Shown here: in pieces, positions 27,714-34,508 of the stretch
How the letters are laid out: every line of letters starts with the position of its first letter
Position numbering within the stretch: position 1 is the stretch's first letter
Origin: Methyloversatilis discipulorum
Lineage (GTDB): Bacteria; Pseudomonadota; Gammaproteobacteria; Burkholderiales; Rhodocyclaceae
Assembly: GCF_018780585.1 (NCBI RefSeq)
Contig: NZ_JADMJL010000039.1
Span: forward strand, 1 to 40,834
Reading direction: 5' to 3'
Length of the DNA: 40,834 nt
Program-made: the position numbers and the translations under genes
Notes under the pieces: model-generated
Seen by the model: the letters and a program-made list of their open reading frames with translations, nothing else
Told to the model about the DNA's origin: nothing
Database searches by the model: none

Positions 27714-27847
27714 CGGATGTCCTTCGCGGGCGGCAGGTACGGCCGGCGCGAACGCGACAATGAGGACAGCCGCGTACGCCAAAGTCCACATTCAGACGGG
27801 CGAGCGGGCTTATGCATCCGCGCTGGCCGGCGGATGAGGGTCGCTCA

Positions 27848-27921
27848 GCAAGATCCGTGCATGCGCTGCATGCATCTTGCTTTGCGGTACTTGAGAAATG
27901 CGGCGTGCGCGGTGCACGCCG
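27848..27921. promoter_or_regulatory. Two dyads between yyaL-type gene and GST gene
   Basis: GCAAGAT (27848-27854) and ATCTTGC (27874-27880) flank two copies of TGCATGC, giving a long interrupted palindrome. A second perfect dyad, CGGCGTGC/GCACGCCG, occupies 27901-27921. Both lie in the divergent intergenic region and would be good regulator-binding sites; no specific regulator is recognised. Confidence 0.4.
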
Positions 27922-27945
27922 GCCACACACCGACAGAGGCAGACC

Positions 27946-28590
27946 ATGCGATTGCGCTTCCACATGACGCCGGGTTCATGCTCGACCGGCATCCATATCC
28001 TGCTCGAACATCTGGAGCTGCCGTTCGAGGCGTATGTCGTGAACCTGCCTGCCGGCGATCACCGTCGCCCGGAGTATCTGGCGATCAATCCGAAGGGCAC
28101 GATTCCGGCGCTGCAGATCGACGAAGACCCGGCGCTGACCGAATTCCAGTCCATCGCACTGTGGCTGGCCTGGCAGTTCCCGCGCGCACGGCTGCTGCCG
28201 GCGTCGCCGTTCGACGCCGCGCGCGCCGTCGATCTGATGACCTGTGCCGTGGGCACCGTGCATGGCGCCGGCTACACCCGCATCTTCACGCCCGAGCGCT
28301 ACCTGCCGGCGGGCGATCACGAGGGGACGGAGGCGCAGTGGCTGGAGGCGGTCAAGGCGCAGGGCCGGGCCCTGGTGGACGAGGCCTTCACACTGATCGA
28401 TGCGCGCATTGACGACGACGGCCGGCTGTTCGGCGACGACCTGACGGTCGCCGACGCGGCGCTGTTCTACGTCACCTTCTGGGCCGACCGCATCGGCCTG
28501 CCGCTGCCGCCACGCTGTCTCGCGTTCTACCGGCGCATGCGCGAGCGGCCGGTGGTGCGGCGCGTGCTGGCTGAAGAAGGCTATCGCTGA
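27946..28590 (+). CDS. Glutathione S-transferase family protein
   Basis: 214 residues from the ATG at 27946. The N-terminal thioredoxin-fold domain (1-80) has the likely active-site region GSCSTG (10-15), the cis-proline motif GTIPAL (Pro54 with the backbone contact to glutathione) and LTEFQSIALWLA, equivalent to the glutathione-binding ESxAI. The all-helical C-terminal domain (about 90-205) includes FGDDLTVADAALFYVTFW, the conserved N-capping box region. It is cytoplasmic. Substrate cannot be told; closest in pattern to the beta-class bacterial enzymes. It is divergent from the YyaL-type gene. Confidence 0.9.
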   Translation: MRLRFHMTPGSCSTGIHILLEHLELPFEAYVVNLPAGDHRRPEYLAINPKGTIPALQIDEDPALTEFQSIALWLAWQFPRARLLPASPFDAARAVDLMTCAVGTVHGAGYTRIFTPERYLPAGDHEGTEAQWLEAVKAQGRALVDEAFTLIDARIDDDGRLFGDDLTVADAALFYVTFWADRIGLPLPPRCLAFYRRMRERPVVRRVLAEEGYR

Positions 28591-28608
28591 GCCGGCGGCT
28601 CCGCCGGC
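28591..28608. terminator. Small hairpin between convergent GST and thioredoxin genes
   Basis: GCCGGCG and CGCCGGC with a four-base loop begin immediately after the GST stop codon. There is no T run. It may act as a 3' barrier for either transcript. Confidence 0.3.
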
Positions 28609-28620
28609 AACCCGCCGCGA

Positions 28621-28998
28621 TCAGGAAGTCGCGCCGTCGCTCTGCTGGGCGGCCACTTCGGCGCGCACCTTGTCCATGTCCAGCGCCTTGGCCTGTTCGA
28701 TCAGCTGTTCGAACTGACCGGCGGGCAGCGCACCCGGCTGTCCGTACAGCACGATCTGGTCGCGGAACACCATCAGGGTCGGAATCGAGCGGATGCCGAA
28801 GGCGGCGGCGATGCCCTGTTCCTCTTCGGTATTCACCTTGGCGAACACGATGTCCGGATACTTTTCCGACGCCGCTTCATAGACCGGGGCAAAATTGCGG
28901 CAGGGGCCGCACCAGGGGGCCCAGAAATCGATGATGACGAAAGGGTTGTTCTCGACCGTGCTGTTGAAGCTGTCTTCGGTAAGTTCGATGGTGGCCAT
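28621..28998 (-). CDS. Thioredoxin
   Basis: 125 residues from the ATG at 28998, preceded by AAGGA. The active-site WCGPC is at 29-33, within IIDFWAPWCGPC, and the cis-proline segment is RSIPTLMVF. It is somewhat longer than TrxA (about 108): the final 20 residues (ALDMDKVRAEVAAQQSDGATS) form an additional helix and a polar tail. No signal peptide, so cytoplasmic disulfide reduction is expected. Only 39 bases separate its start from the divergent gluQ start. It could be the main thioredoxin or a second one; trxA is often next to rho, which is absent here, so I leave the symbol empty. Confidence 0.93.
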   Translation of the reverse strand: MATIELTEDSFNSTVENNPFVIIDFWAPWCGPCRNFAPVYEAASEKYPDIVFAKVNTEEEQGIAAAFGIRSIPTLMVFRDQIVLYGQPGALPAGQFEQLIEQAKALDMDKVRAEVAAQQSDGATS

Positions 28999-29037
28999 GG
29001 GGGTCCTTGGGTGTGAATCGCTCGGGGGCGAGCCGGC

Positions 29038-29922
29038 ATGGTAGCCGAGCACCGGCTGTATGTCGGCCGTTTTGCACCCAGTCCGACCGGTCCGCTGCAC
29101 AAGGGTTCGCTGGTGGCGGCGCTGGCCAGCTGGCTGGACGCGCGCGCCGTCGGCGGCCGCTGGCTGTTGCGCATCGAGGACGTGGACGAGCCGCGCTGTT
29201 CGCCCGAGGCTGCCGACACCGTCCTGCGCCAGCTCGACGCGCTGGGCCTGCACTGGGACGGCGAGGTCGTGTGGCAGAGCCGGCGTACCGCGCTGTACCG
29301 CGCCGCGCTGGAGCGTCTGGTGGCGCAGGGCGATGCCTATGGCTGCGCCTGCACCCGCCGTGATCTGGAGTCGCAGCCGCTGGCTTCCGATGGCGCACGG
29401 CGATACCCCGGCACCTGCCGTGACCGCGCCGATGTGCTGCCGCGCGCCTGGCGGCTGCGCGTGCCGGTCGGCGAGGTCGCCTTCGACGACGCGCTGTGCG
29501 GTCGCGTCGCCATCGACGTCGCGGCGGATTCCGGCGATTTCGTGCTGTGGCGCGCCGACGGCTACTGCGCCTATCAGCTGGCGGTGGTGGTGGACGACGC
29601 CGACCAGGGCGTGACCGACATCGTGCGCGGCGCCGATCTGCTCACCTCGACGCCGCGGCAGATCCTGGTGCAGCGCGCGCTCGGCCTGACGCAGCCGCGC
29701 TACGCACACGTGCCGGTGGTGCTCGATGCGCAGGGCGAAAAGCTGTCCAAGCAGACACGCGCGCCGGCGCTGGAACCGGCCGACGCGCTGACCGACCTGG
29801 CGGAGGCGCTCGCCTTTCTGCGCCACCCGCCGCCAACCGACGTTGTGGCCTCGGGCCGTGAGGATCTGCTCGCGTGGGCGGTGCAGCGGTGGACGCTGGT
29901 CGCGCTGTCCAGGGCGACGTAG
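29038..29922 (+). CDS. gluQ: Glutamyl-queuosine tRNA(Asp) synthetase
   Basis: 294 residues, corresponding to the catalytic domain of GluRS without an anticodon-binding domain. GluQ (YadB) activates glutamate and attaches it to the cyclopentenediol of queuosine in tRNA(Asp). The HIGH-type motif is within [14 protein letters not shown] (11-24), the KMSKS-type loop is EKLSKQT, and the zinc ligands Cys103, Cys105, Tyr123 and Cys127 (CACT...YPGTC) follow the YadB pattern. It ends 9 bases from the convergent slyX stop, and queG is just beyond, so two queuosine steps are encoded side by side. Confidence 0.94.
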   Translation: MVAEHRLYVGRFAPSPTGPLHKGSLVAALASWLDARAVGGRWLLRIEDVDEPRCSPEAADTVLRQLDALGLHWDGEVVWQSRRTALYRAALERLVAQGDAYGCACTRRDLESQPLASDGARRYPGTCRDRADVLPRAWRLRVPVGEVAFDDALCGRVAIDVAADSGDFVLWRADGYCAYQLAVVVDDADQGVTDIVRGADLLTSTPRQILVQRALGLTQPRYAHVPVVLDAQGEKLSKQTRAPALEPADALTDLAEALAFLRHPPPTDVVASGREDLLAWAVQRWTLVALSRAT

Positions 29923-29931
29923 CAGGCGGAC

Positions 29932-30132
29932 TCAGTAGTGCGGCGGAATGTCCTGCTGCGCGTCGGCGCGCTCGGCCGGCTGCATGCCCTGCACCTGCGC
30001 ATAGACGTGCTTGAGCTGCAGCTGCAGTGACTCGATCGCGCGCTGCTGCTCGAACACGGTGCGGTTCAGCGCGTCCAGCATGTCGTCCATCAGCGCGATG
30101 CGGGCTTCGAGATCGTTCAGGCGGTCGGTCAT
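29932..30132 (-). CDS. slyX: SlyX family protein
   Basis: 66 residues. SlyX proteins are short coiled coils of unknown function, first noticed next to slyD. The protein is a single heptad-rich helix (about 3-50, LNDLEARIALMDDMLDALNR and onward) with the diagnostic C-terminal motif IPPHY. The ATG overlaps the queG stop (ATGA), so it is translated with queG. Function remains unknown. Confidence 0.9.
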   Translation of the reverse strand: MTDRLNDLEARIALMDDMLDALNRTVFEQQRAIESLQLQLKHVYAQVQGMQPAERADAQQDIPPHY

Positions 30133-31208
30133 GTCGGTGTGTCCGGAGAATGTTGTCGGGCCAGCGCCCAGGCGACGTGTTCGCGCACGACCGGTGAGGC
30201 GTGGTCGGCGCGCGCCTGCAGCGCGGCGATGTGGGCGGCGGAGGACGGCGCGTTGCCGAGCGCGACTGCGATATTGCGCAGCCAGCGTTCGTGGCCGATG
30301 CGCCGGATCGCGCTGCCTTCGAGGCGGCGGTTGAATTCGTCCTCCGACCAGGCGAACAGCTCGCTCAGCGAAGCCCGGTCCAGGCCGTTGCGCACCGCGA
30401 AGTCGGGCTCGACCGCCTTGACCGCGTGGCGGTTCCACGGGCACACCAGCTGGCAGTCGTCGCAGCCGTAGATGCGGTTGCCGATCAAGGGACGCAGTGG
30501 TTCGGGGATCGGGCCATCCAGTTCTATCGTCAGGTAGGACACGCACAGCCGCGCGTCCAGCTGGTAGGGCGCGACGATGGCGCCGGTCGGGCAGACGTCG
30601 ATGCAGCGGGTGCAGGTGCCGCAGTGGTCGGCCTGGGGCGCGTCCGGCGGCAGCGGCAGCGTGGTAAACAGTTCGCCGAGAAAGAACATCGAGCCGGCGT
30701 CGCGGTGGATCAGCAGCGTGTGCTTGCCGCGCCAGCCCAGCGCGGCGCGCCGGGCGATCTCCACTTCGAGCACCGGCGCGGAATCGGTGAATGCACGGTG
30801 GCCGAACGGGCCGACCACCCCCGCGATGCGTTCCGCCAGCTTCTGCAGCCGGTTGCGCAGCACCTTGTGGTAATCGCGGCCGAGCGCGTAACGCGACACG
30901 TAGCCGAGGTCGCCATCGTCCAGCACGCCCTGCGCGTCCTCGGCGTCGTCCGGCCAGTAAGGCATGCGCGCGCTGATGACCGACAGCGTGCCGGGCACCA
31001 GTTCGGCCGGGCGGGCACGCATTGCGCCGTGACGTTCCATGTAGTCCAGTTCGCCGTGGCGGCCGGCGGCCAGCCAGTCAAGCAGCCGGGTTTCCGCCTC
31101 GCCCAGATCGACACCGGAAATGCCGATCGACGCAAAGCCCAGTTCGCGCCCCCAATCGCGGATGCGTGCCACCAGCTCGTCTGGGCTGCAGGGCAGCGCG
31201 CCACTCAT
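30129..31208 (-). CDS. queG: Epoxyqueuosine reductase
   Basis: 359 residues from the ATG at 31208; longer upstream frames cross the intergenic region. QueG uses a cobalamin cofactor and two [4Fe-4S] clusters to reduce epoxyqueuosine to queuosine in tRNA wobble position 34. The cluster cysteines are Cys196, 199, 202 and 206 (CGTCTRCIDVCP) and Cys249, 252 and 256 with Cys222 (CDDCQLVCPWN); Asp142 in FTDSAPVLE is the likely proton donor. The C-terminal tail is HEAT-like. It is divergent from tsaE and coupled to slyX. Confidence 0.95.
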   Translation of the reverse strand: MSGALPCSPDELVARIRDWGRELGFASIGISGVDLGEAETRLLDWLAAGRHGELDYMERHGAMRARPAELVPGTLSVISARMPYWPDDAEDAQGVLDDGDLGYVSRYALGRDYHKVLRNRLQKLAERIAGVVGPFGHRAFTDSAPVLEVEIARRAALGWRGKHTLLIHRDAGSMFFLGELFTTLPLPPDAPQADHCGTCTRCIDVCPTGAIVAPYQLDARLCVSYLTIELDGPIPEPLRPLIGNRIYGCDDCQLVCPWNRHAVKAVEPDFAVRNGLDRASLSELFAWSEDEFNRRLEGSAIRRIGHERWLRNIAVALGNAPSSAAHIAALQARADHASPVVREHVAWALARQHSPDTPT

Positions 31209-31262
31209 TGCGCCGCCACCCGGGCGGATAATGGCGGCCAATCCGATTTCACGCAGACCGCC

Positions 31263-31775
31263 ATGAATGATTCGACCCTGACGATGGACCTCGCCGACAC
31301 CGCCGCCACCGAGGCGCTGGGCGCGCGACTGGCGCGCGCGCTGGCGCCCGGCCTGTGCGTGTTTCTGGACGGCGACCTGGGCGCCGGCAAGACCACGCTG
31401 GTGCGCGGGCTGCTCAGGGCACTGGGCCATACGGGAAAGGTAAAAAGTCCGACCTTCACTTTGCTTGAATCGTATGCTATTTCTAGCTTAAACTTCCCGT
31501 TGTATCACTTTGATTTTTATCGCTTCACGCATCCGGATGAATTCATCGAAGCAGGTCTGGACGAATACTTCGGGCAAACCGGCGAAAGCGCGGGCGTCTG
31601 TCTGGTCGAATGGCCGGACAAGGCGGGCGCGCATCTGCCGCAGCCCGATCTGCGCATCGCGCTCGCCGTGGTCGGCGAAGCGCGCCGTGCGCGGCTGTCC
31701 GCCGGCAGCGAAGGAGGTCGGGCATGTTTAAGCCGTTTGTCCGTCGCCGCGGAAGGACTTCCGCCCGCGACCTGA
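31263..31775 (+). CDS. tsaE: tRNA threonylcarbamoyladenosine synthesis ATPase TsaE
   Basis: 170 residues. TsaE is the P-loop ATPase of the TsaB-TsaD-TsaE complex that makes t6A37 in ANN-decoding tRNAs. The Walker A GDLGAGKTT is at 37-45, followed by SPTFTLLE and the conserved HFDFYR (after PLY), and VEWPDKA near 125. The stretch coding residues about 59-89 is strikingly AT-rich and uses codons (TTA, AGT, CTT, ATT, AAA) avoided elsewhere in the window. The last 52 bases overlap amiC in another frame, and the final 20 residues (GRACLSRLSVAAEGLPPAT) are not family-typical. Confidence 0.94.
   Translation: MNDSTLTMDLADTAATEALGARLARALAPGLCVFLDGDLGAGKTTLVRGLLRALGHTGKVKSPTFTLLESYAISSLNFPLYHFDFYRFTHPDEFIEAGLDEYFGQTGESAGVCLVEWPDKAGAHLPQPDLRIALAVVGEARRARLSAGSEGGRACLSRLSVAAEGLPPAT
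31465..31493 (+). promoter_or_regulatory. Possible promoter in the AT-rich part of tsaE
   Basis: TTGAAT (31465-31470), 17 bases and TTAAAC (31488-31493) give four and three matches to the sigma-70 hexamers within the only long AT-rich stretch of the area. If real it would drive amiC. The match is modest. Confidence 0.25.
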
Positions 31776-33079
31776 GCCGGCGCGATTTTCTCGGGTTTTC
31801 CGGCGCTGCGCTGCTGCTGTCGGTGAGCCCGGTCGGGCGCGCTGCCGCCACCTCGCTGCTGGCCGTCCGCGTCTGGCCGTCGCTGGAATATACCCGCATC
31901 ACGCTGGAATCCCGCGACGCGCTGAAGTTCGCGCACTTCACCGTGCAGAACCCGGAACGCCTGGTGATCGACATCGAGGGCGTGGAGCTGAACAACGTGC
32001 TCGGCAGCCTGCCGGGCAAGATTTCCGATACCGATCCCTACATCAAGCTCATCCGCGCCGGCCGCAACAAGCCGGGCGTGGTGCGGCTGGTGATGGAGCT
32101 GAAGACCGAGGTGAAGCCGCAGGTATTCACGCTGGCGCCGGTCGGTCAGTACGGTCACCGGCTGGTGATGGACATCTATCCGTCGCAGCCCATCGACCCG
32201 CTGATGCAGCTCGCGCGTCAGGGCGACATCCAGTACCAGGGCGACGTCGCACCCGACCAGCCCGACGCGCCTGCACAGTCGCAGGCGGCCGAGCCGGCAC
32301 CCGAACCAGCGAATCAGACCGCGTCGCGCGATGCGGGCAGCAAGAAGACGGAGGTCGACGTGAGTCGCCTCGTCACCATCGTGCTCGACCCCGGCCATGG
32401 CGGCGAAGACCCCGGTGCGGTTGGCCGTGGCGGCAGCTACGAGAAGAACGTGACGCTGGAAGTGGCACAGCGCCTGCAGAAGAAGATAGACGCCGACCCG
32501 ACGATGCGCGCGGTGCTGACGCGCGACGCCGATTTCTTCGTGCCGCTGGGCACGCGCGTCGCCAAGGCGCGCCGCGTGCGCGCCGACCTGTTCGTGTCCA
32601 TCCACGCCGACGCCTTCGTGCGGCCGGACGCGCGCGGCAGTTCGGTGTTCGTGCTGTCCGACCGTGGCGCCACCAGTTCGGCCGCGCGCTGGCTGGCGCA
32701 GCGCGAGAACTCGGCCGACCTGATCGGCGGCGTCAATCTCGACGTCAAGGACCCCTATCTCGCGCGCACGCTGCTCGACCTGTCGCAGACGGCGACGATG
32801 AACGATTCGATGAAGCTGGGCCGCGCCGTGCTGGGCGAACTGGGCGGTGTGAACACGCTGCACAAGCCGCATGTCGAGCAGGCCGGTTTCGCCGTGCTGA
32901 AGGCGCCGGACATCCCGTCCATCCTGGTCGAGACCGCCTTCATTTCCAACCCGGAAGAAGAGAAGCGGCTGACCGACGACGCCTACCAGGACAAGCTGGC
33001 CGACGCCATCCTGCGTGGCATCCGCCGCTATCTGGCAAAGAATCCGCCGATGGCCAAGTCGCGGCTGGCGTCGCTGTAA
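31724..33079 (+). CDS. amiC: Tat-exported N-acetylmuramoyl-L-alanine amidase
   Basis: 451 residues from the ATG at 31724, behind a strong ribosome-binding site (gaaggaggtc). A twin-arginine signal (LSRRDFLGFSG, 17-27, then a hydrophobic run to about 42) sends the folded enzyme to the periplasm. An AMIN domain (about 48-150) that targets septal peptidoglycan is followed by a Pro/Ala linker and the zinc amidase_3 domain: His in LDPGHGGEDPG, Glu in SYEKNVTLE, His in FVSIHADAF and the catalytic Glu in ILVETAFISNP. The enzyme splits daughter cells by cutting the MurNAc-L-Ala bond. Such amidases are activated by EnvC-type factors under FtsEX, and ftsEX is also in this window. Confidence 0.95.
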   Translation: MFKPFVRRRGRTSARDLSRRDFLGFSGAALLLSVSPVGRAAATSLLAVRVWPSLEYTRITLESRDALKFAHFTVQNPERLVIDIEGVELNNVLGSLPGKISDTDPYIKLIRAGRNKPGVVRLVMELKTEVKPQVFTLAPVGQYGHRLVMDIYPSQPIDPLMQLARQGDIQYQGDVAPDQPDAPAQSQAAEPAPEPANQTASRDAGSKKTEVDVSRLVTIVLDPGHGGEDPGAVGRGGSYEKNVTLEVAQRLQKKIDADPTMRAVLTRDADFFVPLGTRVAKARRVRADLFVSIHADAFVRPDARGSSVFVLSDRGATSSAARWLAQRENSADLIGGVNLDVKDPYLARTLLDLSQTATMNDSMKLGRAVLGELGGVNTLHKPHVEQAGFAVLKAPDIPSILVETAFISNPEEEKRLTDDAYQDKLADAILRGIRRYLAKNPPMAKSRLASL

Positions 33080-33093
33080 GCGGCCGGCGGCAT

Positions 33094-34260
33094 TCAGCGC
33101 ACGCTGCGGTAGCCGCCTGCCACGCCTCTCGGCGACAGCACCCACTGCCACAGCTGGATGTCGCGCGCGCGGAAAGCGCCGGCGCAGGACAGCAGGTAGT
33201 AGCGCCACATGCGGCGGAAGCGTTCGCCGAGGCGCTCGGCGAACTGCGGCCAGGCGGCTTCGAAGTTCGCGTGCCAGGCCATCAGCGTGCGGTCGTAGTC
33301 GGCGCCGAAGTTGTGCAGGTCCTCCACCACGAATACATCATCGACCGCGTCGCCGATCTGGCCGATCGACGGCAGCTCGCCGTTGGGGAAGATGTAGCGG
33401 TCTATCCAGGGGTCCGTGACGCCGCGCCGCGTGTTCTTGCCTATCGTATGCAGCAGCGCCAGCCCGTCAGGCGCCAGTGCGCGCCGCACCACCTGCATGA
33501 AGGTGCGGAAGTTGCGCCGGCCGACGTGCTCGAACATGCCGACGCTGGCTACCCGGTCGAAGGTTTCGCTGCCGTTGAGTTCGCGATAGTCCTGCAGCCG
33601 GAACTCGACCGGCAGTCCGGCGTAGCGTTGCTGTGCCCACTCGGCCTGTTCGCGCGATACGGTGACGCCGGTGCCGCGCACGCCGTGGTGCTCGGCGGCG
33701 TAGCCGAGCAGGCTGCCCCAGCCGCAACCGATGTCCAGCAGGTGCATGCCGGGGCGCAGGTCCAGCTTCCGGCAGATCAGTTCGAGCTTGGCCTCCTGCG
33801 CCGACGCGAGGTCGGCGGCGTCCTGCCAGTAGCCGCAGGTGTAGGTCATGCGCGGGTCCAGCATCGCCGCGTAGAAATCGTTGCCGAGGTCGTAGTGGCG
33901 TTCGCCGACCTGCCAGGCGCGACGCGGCGTCTGCCGGTTCAGCAGGCGGGCGCTGAAGGCGTGCATCAGCAGCGATGCCGGCTTGACCCGCGTGTCCAGC
34001 CGGGCGCGCAGCAGGCGGGCGAAGAATTCGTCGAGCCGGCCGGCGTCCCAGTCGCCATCCATATAGGCTTCGCCCAGACCGAGGCTGCCGTATGCGAACA
34101 CGCGCTCGGGCAGGCGAGGGTGGTGCATCTGCAGGTCGCAGGGCGCTTCGCCGTCGAGCGTGATGCCGGCGTCGGCGAGCAGGCTGGTCAGCAGCCGCAG
34201 GCGCGGCGAGGGGGCCGGCGCGGGCGCGGCGGCCGGTTGTTCGAACGCTTCTCTTTTCAT
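33094..34260 (-). CDS. cfa: Cyclopropane-fatty-acyl-phospholipid synthase
   Basis: 388 residues from the ATG at 34260 (GAGGAAG upstream); E. coli Cfa has 382. It adds a methylene group from SAM across double bonds of membrane phospholipid acyl chains, typically on entry to stationary phase or acid stress. A small N-terminal lipid-binding domain (about 20-110) precedes the methyltransferase, with HYDLGNDFY at 122-130, the SAM motif LDIGCGWGSLLGYAA at 175-189, and MFEHVGRRNF containing the bicarbonate-site region. The N-terminal AAPAPAPSPR stretch is low-complexity. It is convergent with amiC, only 14 bases apart, and divergent from ccoI. Confidence 0.93.
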   Translation of the reverse strand: MKREAFEQPAAAPAPAPSPRLRLLTSLLADAGITLDGEAPCDLQMHHPRLPERVFAYGSLGLGEAYMDGDWDAGRLDEFFARLLRARLDTRVKPASLLMHAFSARLLNRQTPRRAWQVGERHYDLGNDFYAAMLDPRMTYTCGYWQDAADLASAQEAKLELICRKLDLRPGMHLLDIGCGWGSLLGYAAEHHGVRGTGVTVSREQAEWAQQRYAGLPVEFRLQDYRELNGSETFDRVASVGMFEHVGRRNFRTFMQVVRRALAPDGLALLHTIGKNTRRGVTDPWIDRYIFPNGELPSIGQIGDAVDDVFVVEDLHNFGADYDRTLMAWHANFEAAWPQFAERLGERFRRMWRYYLLSCAGAFRARDIQLWQWVLSPRGVAGGYRSVR

Positions 34261-34435
34261 CCGTGGTCTTCCTCGTCGGGGCGAAGGCAGGAAAAAAGTG
34301 ACCGTAAGCAGGCAGCCGGCGTTGCCGCCTGAAAATTTAGACGTAGTCCAAGGTAAGCGTCTTCGCAATGTCCCAGGTCAAGCTTTCGTCCGGTTGCCCG
34401 GCGTGAAAACCCTGAAATGGCGTGCCGGCGCGCGC

Positions 34436-34477
34436 TTGACTCACGTCATGGGCGGCCGGTGCGCAGCCGCCTAGAAT
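34436..34477 (+). promoter_or_regulatory. Candidate ccoI promoter with FNR-like dyad
   Basis: TAGAAT at 34472-34477 is a plausible -10, and TTGAC-TCAC-GTCAT at 34436-34449 is a dyad resembling the FNR/Anr box (TTGAT-N4-ATCAA). Its centre would lie near -41.5 from a start about 34484, the standard class II activator position. The half-sites are imperfect (C for T, G for A, last base T). The rest of the 248-base intergenic region between cfa and ccoI shows nothing else I can name. Confidence 0.45.
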
Positions 34478-34508
34478 GTGAGCCCATGATTCGAACCCTG
34501 TCCCCGTG

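Noticed and set aside
34436-34477. TTGACT and TAGAAT as one sigma-70 promoter
   Set aside because: The spacer would be 30 bases, far beyond 16-18; the TTGACT is better read as part of an activator-type dyad.
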